Shown in pieces: positions 1-13,000 of a stretch of 64,000 nt of DNA. The stretch is taken from contig NC_084776.1 in assembly GCF_028858725.1 (NCBI RefSeq), positions 2,418,001-2,482,000 on the forward strand, given 5' to 3'. A program made the translations under genes and the position numbers. The notes below the pieces were generated by a model. That model did no database searches and was not told where the DNA came from. It was given only the letters and a program-made list of their open reading frames with translations. Origin of the DNA: Colius striatus (lineage: Eukaryota > Chordata > Aves > Coliiformes > Coliidae). The first letter of the stretch is position 1. The number at the start of each line of letters is the position of its first letter.

Positions 1-1896
1 GCAATGTGAGATGCAATCGGCAAAGACAAAGGGTTACTCAAGAAAAAGAGCCCAGCAGAGAGGGTAAATGGATTACCTCAATGTACACCCAGGAGGAGAC
101 TAGCACTGGGAGAGCTGGTGACTTTGAGAAATGCCAGTAACTAGAATGGGGTTTTCAACTGAAAAAGTCCATGCTTAAAAAATAAATAAAGAGAAGTTGA
201 TAGCATTAGGGATCCTCTAAGGCTGGCAAGTGGTTGCTAAAGTCATGCTAACCGGTAGCATCTAGGTCCTAGCTAGCCGAGACTGCCGAGCACAAGTGAT
301 ACCTTTTGTGGCCTTTTCTCTTTCTTCTTCTCCTTGTCCTCCTTTACAGACTTCTATTTACATTTGGCTTTAAATACGAAAATACTTGATAGACTTTTAT
401 AAAATGGGCATTTAAAAATAGGTCTGAAAAAAAAAAAACCAACAAAAAACTGACTTGAAAAACAACAAAAAAGAAACCAAAAACAAAGCCCAAAAGCTCT
501 GCACCAGAAATGTTAAAGGGGAGGGGATTTCTGTTTTCTTTTGCTTTAGAGAGACAAGCTGAATCCTGCATTTCCATCCCCTGTCTCTCACCCCTCCCTC
601 AAATATCTCAAGTATCATTTAGTGGGAGCGCTGTGCACCTGGGGGATGCTGACTGGGAGACCAGGTCCTCCTCCTCCTCCCAGCGAGCCTCCCTTTGCCA
701 TCCCTTCCCTGTTGTGTTTTCATCCACTCTGTTTCACTGAATACTCTTTGGTTTAGTTATTTTCCTTTGACAAGAATATCACAATAGCAGCACTAGCAGC
801 ACTCAGTTGTCTTCACCACTGTTGGCCCAGAAATCACAATCAAATGACCTTTACAGGTTCAACCTTTCCTTTCTCTTACATCCTCCTACCCCAGTAACAG
901 CCTTAGTACTTGCACTTCATCATCTGCCCTCTCTAGTAGCCAGATCAACATTTACAATGTCAAATCTCCACAGTTTCGAACCCACCCCCTGTAGACACCA
1001 TCTCATCAGAAACCATTTCATTGCAGGCATTTCTTTCAGGCAGGGCTGGAAGGGGCCAGAGGCCTTCACAGATATCCGTTTGCAGAAGACATTAGACCTA
1101 GAACAAGCTGTTTTTTAATGGCATACAGTGATCCAATACTGCAAGAGTCGACTAGGATTACCATGTCCCTCCTCTACCCCTCTCGCCCTGCTCCTCAGGA
1201 GCAGGCGTGAAGCACAGGCTCACAGTCTCCTTCATCTTAGAGGCACAGTGAATTTAAAGTCTTCTGAGTGAAGGAGCCAAAATACCACTGGAGCCAGAGC
1301 TGCACTGAAGGTCACAAAATCTGCTCATGTCTCATCCACTGACCGCTCGGTGTTTACCAGGGAGCGGAGGCAGGAGAAGGACTTTGCAGCCTCATCCTCC
1401 CCAAGTAGCCCCTCTCCAAATCAGCTGGAAAAGACTTTTCCTGACACCCTGCTGAAGAGAAGCATTGTTTACAAAATACTGCAACTCCTGTGCCATACCC
1501 AAGTGCTGTGGTGTGGAAGTTGGGGTTTTTTTTCCTCTCCATTACCCTCTCCCTTCTCCTTCAAAAACCTCTTCACTGGCGTCTGCCTCTGGCTCGGCTC
1601 CTCCATGCCCCAATGCCAACTCCAGCAGCCTCAGCCTCGCACATCCCTCAGCAGCAACACATCTCCCTGCCAGAGTTTCACAGGTAACACACTGGGCTGT
1701 GGGTCAGACACCCCCAGCACATGGAGGGTGGCTCAGTTTTCAGGAGGCTGGGTCAGCACCGAGGTCTAGGGCTGATTTGGGAAGGTCTGAGCTAACACTT
1801 GACCTTCTGCCCGGCTCAAACAGCCACCGGTGAGGACACACATCTGCTTGTTTGCTTTCCCCCAGCTGCATTTCTCCTTACAAGAGAGAAAGGGGA

Positions 1897-1902
1897 TTTA
1901 TT
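1897..1902 (-). terminator. KCNJ2: Candidate KCNJ2 polyadenylation signal AATAAA
   Basis: The minus strand reads AATAAA here, about 1.1 kb past the stop codon. It is followed on the minus strand by a CTTTCTCTCTTGTA pyrimidine/GU-rich stretch of the kind expected downstream of a cleavage site. Alternative AATAAA copies at 2746-2751 and 2981-2986 would give 3'UTRs of about 0.3 kb and 50 nt. The 1.1 kb choice is the most plausible by context, but a more distal site is possible. Confidence 0.4.
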
Positions 1903-2299
1903 TCCCCATAGGAGAGCAGGGAAGGGACAGGAGTCCTATCTCACTTTAGATCCGAGCCTTAAGCTTTTAGAATAAGGTGCAAAATAAAGGTCTTAAAAAG
2001 AAAAGACAAAAAAAAAATCAAAACAAAAAAAAAAAGTATCTGAGGTTTGAGATTTTTTATGTTTTAAGCAGCCTGTTCCTTTTTTTTTTCCTTTTTTCTT
2101 TTTTTTCTTTTTTAAATAAACTCCACTGTGCAAAACTGTGCATTTTCTTTGGTATCCATGTAGGTAGTTTTAACTTAGTCCTCTTTCTACGTTAGATATA
2201 TTTGTTAGTTTCATTTTTCCTTTAGACAGAGAATTAAATTCTCCCCCCTAAAAATAACAAGAAATCATAATTTTGCTGGAGGCTACTGATTGGCTTGAT

Positions 2300-2323
2300 A
2301 TTACATAATGCCCCTTATGTAAT
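2300..2323 (-). promoter_or_regulatory. Inverted repeat in KCNJ2 3'UTR with two D-box-like arms
   Basis: ATTACATAA at 2300-2308 is followed by the six-base loop TGCCCC and the exact inverted arm TTATGTAAT at 2315-2323. In RNA it would form a 9-bp AU-rich stem. As DNA, each arm contains TTATGTAA, which matches the PAR-bZIP/NFIL3 (D-box) consensus. Whether it acts as RNA, DNA or neither is not known from the sequence. Confidence 0.4.
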
Positions 2324-2560
2324 TGGAAAGAGAGAAATTGATTCTAGCTATCAAACTACTGGCCTCAAAAGGAGTTTAGGCTTTCTGGCAATATCAGCCT
2401 CTCTGAAGTGATCACGAGCTTTTCAAACCAAAATGTTCAACACTGTTCTTTTTTTTCCTTTTTTTTTTTCCTTTTAAATTACACAAGAGAAAAATAAAAA
2501 CTACACTGCAACAAAAATAACCATTTGTGTTCATGTAGTTAGCAGCAGCTTTTTAAAAAA

Positions 2561-2583
2561 TAATTATAATAATAATAATAATA
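2561..2583. repeat. (AAT)n microsatellite in KCNJ2 3'UTR
   Basis: A run of AAT units with one early interruption lies in the AT-rich middle of the 3'UTR. It is a short simple repeat and likely length-polymorphic. Confidence 0.8.
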
Positions 2584-3026
2584 AGGCAGAGTCTTGCCTT
2601 TGTTATGCCATTAAAAACATTCTTGTTCCCTAGAGAGAAGCTTTCTGGAAAAAGGTGAAAAACAAAAAACAAAACCAAAAACATAATAATAACCCAACCA
2701 AAGCTTGCCTGCAAGTTCAAGTTTTGTAAAAAAATATATACATAATTTATTCTACAACATATGTGCCTTCTGTTCATACTTAGACATGTTTAGTGCTTTG
2801 TTTTTTAGAGTTCGCTTTCTGTCGTCCCTCCTCTGAGGACAGCCCTAAACCCAGCCCGGGTTTCTCTGCTCTGCTTTGCCTTCACACCACTCTTCAACAG
2901 TACCGTTGTCTGAAAACTGTTCTGGGCCAACTTCTCGGGTCAACGTGCCTTTGACCGATAGATGTCATTCACTTCTTTCGTTTATTCTTTTCCTTTCAAC
3001 CATAAGAGAGAGGAAGAGTCTGTCAG

Positions 3027-4508
<1,482 letters not shown>

Positions 4509-4523
4509 TCATAGAGAGGGCAT
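4509..4523 (-). promoter_or_regulatory. Minimal upstream ORF uORF1 (MPSL-stop) in KCNJ2 leader
   Basis: The first ATG of exon 2 lies three bases after the predicted acceptor, in the context ACCATGC. A at -3 makes it favourable for initiation, although +4 is C. It opens a four-codon frame that closes with TGA at 4509-4511, 198 nt before the main start. Such a short uORF could lower translation or permit reinitiation; that role is inference. Confidence 0.5.
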
Positions 4524-4526
4524 GGT

Positions 4527-7500
4527 CTGCAAAAGAGAGAAAAACGGTGGATTAGACCTCGGTAGCAAAAGGAGAAGGGATCAAACCTGACAGAATCAAG
4601 CAAAATCACTCCCGTGGTCCTGCAGGAGGTTTCCTTATTCTTAATGACAGTGCTTTCTGGAATGCACAATGGGTGCAGGTGTGTATCCACAGGAGCGGCA
4701 TCGTTACGACAAAGAAGCGGTCACTCTCCCAGAGTGAGAGCACTGAGCACGTCACACAGGTCTCTGAGCATTACTCATTTTAAACCTGGACAAGCAAAGA
4801 ATCTGCCTGCTATTTACCACTGTGCTTTCTGTTTAATTGGAAACAAACAATCAGCCTTAACATCCACCTGCTCAAACACAAACGCTGAAGTGGGTTTCAG
4901 TGACACACAACGTTGCCTCCTGGACTGTTTTACCTATGACAAACAAGTGAGCAGGCAAAAGGGAAGATGATGTGTACTGAGAAAGGCAATAAACTGGGAA
5001 AAGGCAAATGTCAGGGATCTCCATGAAATGATGTTGCATACCACTTTAAAAGAAATCTGATTAATCTAAGAAAAAGGAGTTGTGTATTCTCTGCAAGAGG
5101 CAGGAGCGAGGGCTGCCTTAGCTCCTCTCTATCCTCATAGACTCGCTGGGGTCTGTGTGGGTTCCACACTCACGTTAGTCTTAAGTTCTAGGAAGCAAAC
5201 TAAGTCTTCACCTGCTCCTGACAATGTCACTAACAAAAGGCTGCAATGAAGTAGGACCATCTGAGTGTCTCCATAACACCTTTGGTAGCCAGCACCAGCA
5301 CCTTCCCTTTGGCAGCCCAAGGCAGTCCCATCTCCAATGGGTAACAGTTCTGAGTGGCCCATGGGTCTGAAATGTCAGCAATTAAAGCTCAGCAGAGAGG
5401 CTACAAAACCTTCCTCCCGAGGGCAGAAGCCACCAAACTTGTTTCAGGGAGGTCTGGCTTAGACCCAGGTTTGGCTTTTAACAAGTGCATCATCCATTAA
5501 GTCGTGTACTGTATATCAGGAAATGTAATTGAGATACTGCAGAGGAGAAGAGCTGCAGTAACGCAACTGCTCTGTCCACACATGCGCTCCGTGGAGGAAA
5601 CCCAGTTAAAGCCGAGCGATGAGGAATGTCTGATGTCCATTTGCCACAGGAGAGGAGACTTCAGGATTGTCTACAGTAGTGGGAGATTAAATCATGGTGC
5701 TCTTTGTAAATCAGCATTATCAAAATTCCTCTGAGTTTGTCCCAAGCCCAACAAAACTGCAGCTGCCAAGAAGCACGAGCTCTGCCCGCGAAGCAGCTTC
5801 AGTACTCTGTGGCTCTTCCTCTGACAGCAGCCATAGGTAAGAGTTTACCCCCATTCCCCAAAAGCAGCCCCTAAAGCCCTGCAGAGGTGTTCCAAAAACT
5901 TGAGGGATTTCAAACAGTTTCTCAGCCCTCCCACATCCTTCAACCACATTGCAAGGGCTTTAGGTCAGCAAACACTTGTTAGGAAAAGAGCAGGTGACAA
6001 ACAGAAAACAACCCTGTGCTTGCAGTTGCCTTCAGGCTGGCTTTTCCTTATAGAATCTCTTCAGGGTTTACTTTTACCTTCTCTTTTTTCCCCTCACTTC
6101 TGTTTGTTGTGCAAGAATGCGTCCCAACGCCTACTTGCCAAGATTAGTCATCTGTGACTTCAGCAGCGGCTGTACAAGACATTTTGGCAGCTTTTGGTAG
6201 GTTCAGTACTGCCCGTTTTTGAGTGCAGCCCTCAGCCATGAAGGCTTTACAGTACAGCTGAACTCTGACTTAGCTGATTCTCTTGCTTACATGGTGTAAG
6301 GGTTCACTTCTCCACACCACCCTCCCCACACCTTTCTGATCATGGGGTTTCTCATTCCCATCAGGTTATCATTCTCAAAACACAAAGGAATTCTTTTCAT
6401 GTTCACTTAATTTATTGCTCTTGTTTTGGATTAAAAAAACACTTTTATTAGAAACCTGAACACAGAGGGAAAGTGGTTTTCTCTTGATACATTCCTAACA
6501 GAAAACTTCTCGAGAAACCATTGCATTGGTCAGCAAATCGATCACTGTTAGAAACCACATCCTATAATCACGGTCATGTTTGACTTCCACACACTCCAAA
6601 TCTGCTTTGCTCTGTGTGGAAACACACAGCCTTGCAAACAGTTTATTTTGAAGTTGTGGAGTGGTTTTTTTTTTTCCTTTCCTGCCTTGTCTCTTGGATT
6701 TTTGAGGAAAACTTTCAGGGGAAGGAAAGATAAGCTGTAAAGTCTCAAGTGGCTGAATCTGCAGCTCCCCCCCACTCACATAAGTCTTGACCTGAGGACA
6801 TTTGTTTGAATTCCACAAATCACTGAAGTCATAACTCCAGCTTCCTGCAGTGAGCTGGCTGCACTTAGACGTTTGGGACCCAAATTAGGTGTTGTACATC
6901 ATCATATTCTGACTCCAAATAGCTGCAGTGAGTGAGGTACTCACTGCACCTTTCACAGTGTTTCTCCCTCCTGGCTGCAGCTGCTGGTGCTTTGCCCTTG
7001 GGAGCCAACCTGCACTGGTTTAGCTCTAAGAATCTCAGGGCTATGCCTGGGGACACCCCATGCTCCCTTTATAGACTACCTGAAGTTTATACAACAAAGC
7101 TCTGGTGTGCTCCAGCACAGCATTGCTGTCTTCTTTCTTTTACAGCACAATTTGCCTCTTTTCCTCACAAGTGCTTGGAGAGGGGAGGATGCCAGGATGG
7201 GAGCACGACCAGCCCTATGCGCAGGGACCGGCTGGTGCAATGCATCAGGGCTGATCCTGCCCTGTAAAACACCCCATAGATCCACCAGCTCCCTGAGCAG
7301 ACACCTGATCAGTCTTTGCCCTGACTGGTTTTTTGAGATTCCCTCAAAAACCTCAGAAACAAACCAGCATGAAAAATCTGATGGTACTTTTGCTTATCCA
7401 CCTGCTGCTCCAAACAAGTTTCCTGCTCCCCCCTCCCATTATTACTTGTTAGTAGCACTGAAGGCACCAGTCTTACAATCCTCACCAGACAAAAGAAGCC

Positions 7501-9547
7501 AATCTCAGCACCCACCAACACCTCCAAACCTTTGTATAATTGGGCCAGACATACTGCAGCCAGACACGTGCACACAGAGCTGTAAATTCGCTCATCACGA
7601 GGTGTGTTGTTATCATTAGCATTACTATTAATAATAATATTAATCCAGGTTATCTCTCCTCCTGGAAGAGAACACAAGACTAGAGCCATGCAGCCTGTGA
7701 TTGCCAGCACTGGCACAGCTGCAGCACTACAGGGAAGGGATGAGATGGGATGGGAGAGCCCTAGGCTTGCTCTGCTGTGAAGGGATGCTCAGAGGAGCAG
7801 AGAAAAATGGGGCTGTGCTGCATCTGCAGCATTTCTGAACCAACACTGGTGGAAATGCCACGATGCAGAGCCCTAACCTTCCCTTTCCCCTTAGCAAGCA
7901 TCCCCCTTAAGACCTCCCCCCCAAAAAGACATTCACATCGCATGTCTAAGCTCCACAAAGGACTTTGTAGAGAAGGTTTAATACTGAACAAAGACTCTGA
8001 AGTGCAAAAAGACCTGGAGTTGGGTAGAGAAAGGAACACTAACGAGCCTGGAGCAGTTATTCCCAGGCTGACGCCACACAGCCCTTCAGAACGAGCCGGG
8101 CACATGTTGCTAAGAGAGCACCAGCAGTACCTGAGCCCAGAGCCTTTCCTCCTGCCCTCAGTAAACAGAACAAAGAGGTTGCTCACCCCCAGCAGAGCCT
8201 GTTCCCACAGTCCCCACTCCCTTCCTGCTAGGTACAGCCATCCCTGTAACCTTTCTCCAGACCCCTGCATTACTTAAAAGTCGTTCCCCGGGGCTTCTCC
8301 GCTGCTTTGGGAAGGACTGAAGTTACACAAAGTGGTGAGGAGAAGGGTCTGTCCTTCACAATCAGGCAGTGCGGAAAAAAATGAGAGAAAGAAAGAAAAA
8401 CAGAGGATATCACGTAGGGAAACGGGCACAAAGAAACAGGAGAAAGGAAAGGACAAGTGGCATCTGCTGCCCTGCAAATGAGACGGGTTCAGGATATTTC
8501 TAGCTGATGACAAAATAAGTACAAGTGGAACAGCCATCACCAGGGGGTGTACTTGATGCATCGGCCGTGGGGATGGAAAAGCAAACAAGTGGAAAGGTAA
8601 GGCTGAAACACAGAAACAAGTGTCACTGCCTGCGGCGTGGAAAGGTGGCAGCGGGCTGGGAGAGGATGGAGATGTGTGTCCTGGCTCAGCCCAGGCCCCC
8701 TGCACAGCCCCGACCTCGCACCTGCAGGGCCCCAGCCCCGGGAAAGTGACAAAGCACTCACTGAACCCACAAATCCATCTGCAGCTTCTTATCAGTATTT
8801 TTTCCTTTAACTGTCATGAACGAAGTTGAAACAACACAATCTCTTCACAGGCTCCACAGCTGCAGTGTTGCTGGGGTTTTTTTCCTTTCTCTCTTCCTTT
8901 TTTTTGTGTTTTGATGGGATGATTAAGAATAAAAGACAATCTCCTGTTTCCATAGTGCTAATGAATGAAGTTACAGGTTCATTTCACACCCTTCTAAAAC
9001 ATTTCGGACACTCCTTTCAAAAACACGCATCTGATCTCTAAGCCTTGATACTTTTGACCTCTCTCTTGTACAGGAAACAACAGGCGAGAAGAATGGAAGA
9101 GGATGGAGCGGTGCTACTGCTGCGACACGGACTTGTCATGCAAACTTGCAGCCCTTCCCCAGAATAAAATATCTCGGGAGCGGGCGGAGCGGGGCGAGGG
9201 GGGGGAAGCAGCTGGTGCATGGAAAGTTATGAACATAAACAGATGCTGCAAGCAGATGCTCGAGTGTTCCCAGCATACCTATCTAATTATTTTCGGCACT
9301 GAGAATAGCTCGTGGATGGTGCATGAGAGACGCAGGAGTTCCCCCTCCAAAGGGCTGTGCCCGAGCGTGCGGCACATCCACCGAGGAAGGGAAAGCTGTA
9401 CCGCGGGGATTGCGCGGGGACAGCGCGGGGATTGCGCGGGGACAGCGCGGGGATTGCGCGGCAGCTCCCGCCGCGTCCCCCTGACTCCCGGCTGGCACCT
9501 GGAGGCGACCGGGTGGGCGTCCCGAATAGAAAGAAGCCGCTCCTTAC
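4527..9547 (-). other. KCNJ2: KCNJ2 intron 1
   Basis: This 5.0 kb interval lies between a strong donor (CAG|GTAAGG, intron starting at 9547) and a strong acceptor (TTTTGCAG, intron ending at 4527). I see no further coding exon in it. Several open frames of 140-210 codons occur on both strands at 7.0-8.3 kb, but they overlap each other and resemble no family I recognise. A partial CTCF-type core (CACCAGGGGG) lies at 8538-8547. The first 380 nt of the intron are part of the CpG island. Confidence 0.8.
9401..9461. repeat. GC-rich 22-bp tandem repeat, about 2.7 copies, beside KCNJ2 exon 1
   Basis: The sequence GATTGCGCGGGGACAGCGCG plus two further G forms a 22-bp unit. It recurs with start points at 9408, 9430 and 9452, without mismatch in the first two units. 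It lies in the CpG island, within the first 150 nt of KCNJ2 intron 1. Confidence 0.9.
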
Positions 9548-9725
9548 CTGCCGCTGCCTCGACGGAGGTGCTTATAGAGTTAAGGGAGGGGTGTAAGATC
9601 CAGAAGCCGTAGGAGCGGGAAAGGGAAGAAGCGTGGAGAGGGGGAACGACACACGCAGCAAGTCAATCCCGGGTGCCCTCCGGCCGCCGCCGCACCGCTT
9701 CCAACTGAGGCACTGCGAGAGCCGC
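9548..9725 (-). other. KCNJ2: KCNJ2 noncoding exon 1 (3' end firm, 5' end approximate)
   Basis: The donor CAG|GTAAGG on the minus strand puts the exon end at 9548. The start is only estimated: a TATA-like TATTAAA on the minus strand at 9754-9761 would place the start site around 9725-9735, and an initiator-like CAGTG lies near 9710. The exon contains no ATG, so the first upstream ATG of the spliced message would be uORF1 in exon 2. The resulting leader would be about 390-400 nt. Confidence 0.65.
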
Positions 9726-10080
9726 TGCCCCTTTTTTGCGGGCTGCCATGTGATGTTTAATAGCGGCTCCGCGTCCCCGCCCCCCGCGCTGCCCCGCACC
9801 AATGGCACGCGGGAGGCCGGGCCGGGCCGTGCCGGCGGCGGGGCCGGGATGGGGGTCCCCGGTGCGGGGTTGGAGGGGGAGCGGGTACCCGCTGCGGGGG
9901 GTCCCGGGGGAAGATGAAGGGGATGGGGGCGGCCCCTCGGCTCTGGGGTTGGAGATAGGGGGGCAGCAACGGGCGGCCCCCGCCCCAAAACGGGCAGCGC
10001 TCGCTCCGCCCGCTGCACCCCGGCACACGCAGCACCTGCCCCGGGGGTGTCTGCACGGTCCCCCCGCCAAAGCCTTGTGC

Positions 10081-13000
10081 TAAGACTTCACTGAGAACTC
10101 ATGAAGGTGCCAGGTGGGATCTGCCCCCCTCCGGGCTCCGGTTTTCCCGTCTGAGGCTGATGTCCGAGGCCCCGGGCAGTAAGGGAAAATACCGGAGAGA
10201 GAAGAGTTTAGTTGCTTTTGTCCCTTTACTTCAGTGAAGTGCCGTGATGCAGGCTGTCCCGACACAGATGCCTGACCCTGACATGCATTAGAAGCAAGTC
10301 AAGCTTACCACAGCACAGCTCTTAAACTTCTCTTTCACTGAAATGGAACATCCCTTCTAACACACGAGCTTTGATTCCTGGACTAAGGTCTTTTGGAGCA
10401 AGGGAACTATTTGCCTGGCTGCACTAGGCAGGATCCATGTCTGTGTTTCATAGATCACCTGTGGCAGCTCGACCAGGGACTGACTGGTGAGATATGCAGA
10501 AACCCAAAGGGCTTGTCCTCCCTACAGCAGACTACAACAAAGAAAATAAGGATGAAATGTCTGGCTGGGAGCCTTGCAGGAACAAAACCAGCCTTGTAAG
10601 CACACTCTGAAGTTTGCCAGACTGCGGCTCTGATGGACAGTGCAAGGGTGGTGGTTTCCGAGGCAGGTGCCCACTGCTGCGAGGCTCTCCTGATCCCCAG
10701 ACCCCCAGCACTAACAGCTGAGATGCACCAAGGAGCCCAGTGTGGTGTGCTGGCAAACTAGGAGCGACAGTGACGGCTGAGTGCAAGAGCTGCAGACCAC
10801 ACAAGGCTTCAAAAATTGACATGAACTCCTTGAATTGCACCCAGGACTGCAACTGCAGCCTCTGCAACACCCAGAGAACGGGTGCTGGGGATGCTTCTGG
10901 GAGAGGACAGTGTTAATGAGCCATCAGGTCTTCTACCTGTACCTGCTGAGGGATAGACTGGTCCAAGTAAGTCGACCTCTCTCCTCTGGGCTTCCTTCTC
11001 ATCTCCAGACCAGGCTCTAAATGTGATTCCCTGCTTTCCTCAGCAATGCCAGTGCCTGCCGTCACTTGTAGCTGCTGAAACGCTCCTCCTCCTCCTCATT
11101 CGTTTTGTAAGTTTACACCTCTGACATTCGCTGCCTTTAAATACTCAGCGAAAATGCTTTGCCCAAATGCTTTCTCCTGGAGTACAGGCTTTAAGAACAC
11201 GCTCCTCATATTGCTGCTGAACTATTTGCACCGACTGCTATTGCTGTCACTTACAGCATTTGACGAGTTCCCCATCCTCTGAATGAGGAAGCGCCGCATT
11301 GTTGCAGCAACAAACACAATGGCCACATGCAGCTGGTTTTAAAAGTGTTATGTGTGCAGGATACGCCAAATCGACACGATGGGGAGAGAGGAAGAGAAGA
11401 CAAGTGCTTGTGTATATTGAGCAATCTGGTATGTTGGGCAATTGTAGTGTTTATGAGTTGTACTGGGGTGATTCTGTTCATTTTGGAGTGGAAGAAAAGC
11501 CCTGTAACAGGGAAGTTTCTTATGAATGATGAACCTGGGAAAAAGAAATCCCTAAGAGGGAATGACTGCAATTATTTTATTCATTCAGTAAGACAGAGAT
11601 CATGAAACCCACAGGATCCAAAAGCCATAGGCACAAAATCTACACAGGTCATGTATATCAGAGAAAAAGAAATCCCTCGTTCCTCTGAGTGTGTGTGTGC
11701 TTCCTACAAAGAGCTAAAACAGCAACAATTCGACCCACCTTGTAGTGATTGCTGAGAGATGCTCTGCTGAGAATACACAGTGTGCTGCAGGCTGGGTCTG
11801 ACAAATCTCTGCACAGTAACCACAAGATATTGCAGATCACAGCCTGACCTCGTAGACTCTTACTCAGCCTTTACTCATGCAAACCGATAGAGACTAAAGA
11901 CCAGTAGACCCAGAGATCTGCTGATATGAGTAAGGCTTATTCACAGCAGCACAGACTTGCAAGTCAAGCCATTTAGCATTTCACACTGAGGAAGGGTAGA
12001 GTGTGCACATCACGACTGGTTAACAGCTTGCTTAAAGCCAGAGCAGCTCTGCCCAGAAAGCTCCCCTTAAAATGAAACATCAATTCTCATCTATCATACA
12101 GATAATGAAACCTGTAACAAAGCCACTTCTCATCTTTGGTAAGAGAAGTCCTTCCAAACTCCCCAAACAGGGAAGTTGAAGTTACAAGAAAAGTTTCTAA
12201 AAAACCCTTTCCTGTTGCAACAAACCAGGACAAAGAGGGTGAGAAACAGCTGAAAACTTAACCCTCGAGCGTGAGTGAGGGTTCCTTTCCCTCCTCTCAA
12301 TGAATGCTTTTCTAATTTGACGTAGTTTAGCTGCAGAGGGCTCTCACTGTCTCACAACACAACCTCCTGGCTGAAATATTAGAAGAGTTGTGTGAAACAG
12401 ACGTAGTCTGAGGAGTTTTCAAGACAAGGTCTGCTATCTGCAGAAGAAAGGGTGTCAAGAAGGGCTCTGGGCAGGCAGAACATTCATATTTCATACCAGT
12501 GTAGGAGGCAGAAGAAAAGGAGCCAACAATAAAGCAAGATGCTTTGCTCAGACAAATTTCAGCCAGGCCATATCAGTGAAAGAAAGAGCTTTTTCTCCTC
12601 ATGATTTCTGTTCTCTGGCATCATCCCACCTTTGCCCACCACAGCCAACCTGTCCCTCAGTCTTGCAGAGATCTGCAGATGACCTGTGGAAGGAAATCTG
12701 AGAGGGATGTTGCAGGCACGGTGCTTGCCAGCTGGGAGCAGAGGCTTTAGCCCCTCTCACTGCACGGGGGATGTTATTAAATTGCTTTTTCTGTCTTGGC
12801 GGTGAAATGACCTAATTATCAGATTGCATTAGTCTTCATCTCTTAAAGTGGCCAAATCTGCTTTGGTTCTCAAGGATTTTCTTATTGCCAGATGAAAATA
12901 GCTTAATGGTATTGTACTTGCAAAGAAAACACGGTCTGGTAGAATCAAAGCAGTCGGTTTCCACCAGATGAAGAGAAATGCCATAAATAACACGTGGGGC

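Larger units (their letters stand above)
1..3026 (-). other. KCNJ2: KCNJ2 3' untranslated region (at least the part next to the CDS)
   Basis: This stretch follows the KCNJ2 stop codon on the minus strand and contains no supported coding sequence. Vertebrate KCNJ2 messages are known for long 3'UTRs of a few kilobases, so the UTR may fill the whole stretch or pass the left edge. Seen here on the minus strand: AATAAA signals at 2981-2986, 2746-2751 and 1897-1902, an ATTAAA variant at 1114-1119, a Pumilio-type TGTAAATA at 355-362, an A-rich tract at about 2000-2115, and a short hairpin at 2300-2323. I saw no 7-mer match to a miR-1 seed site when reading by eye. The true 3' end cannot be fixed without transcript data. 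Confidence 0.6.
9170..10075 (-). promoter_or_regulatory. KCNJ2: CpG-island promoter of KCNJ2
   Basis: This block is much richer in GC and CpG than the surrounding sequence and covers the predicted exon 1. It has a CCAAT box at 9799-9803 (plus strand; NF-Y acts in either orientation), a TATTAAA element on the minus strand at 9754-9761, and several GC-box-like G-rich runs between 9830 and 9960. Its position, one intron upstream of the coding exon, fits the known promoter of KCNJ2. Such islands often also start a divergent noncoding transcript; human KCNJ2 has an antisense lncRNA, but I cannot show one here. Confidence 0.8.

Noticed and set aside
6987..8277. Several 140-210 codon open frames in KCNJ2 intron 1 on both strands
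   Set aside because: They overlap each other on opposite strands, have low-complexity composition and no domain, and show no splice-site support.
8538..8547. Partial CTCF-like core CACCAGGGGG in KCNJ2 intron 1
   Set aside because: The flanking bases on both sides disagree with the consensus, so it is much weaker than the site at 20497.
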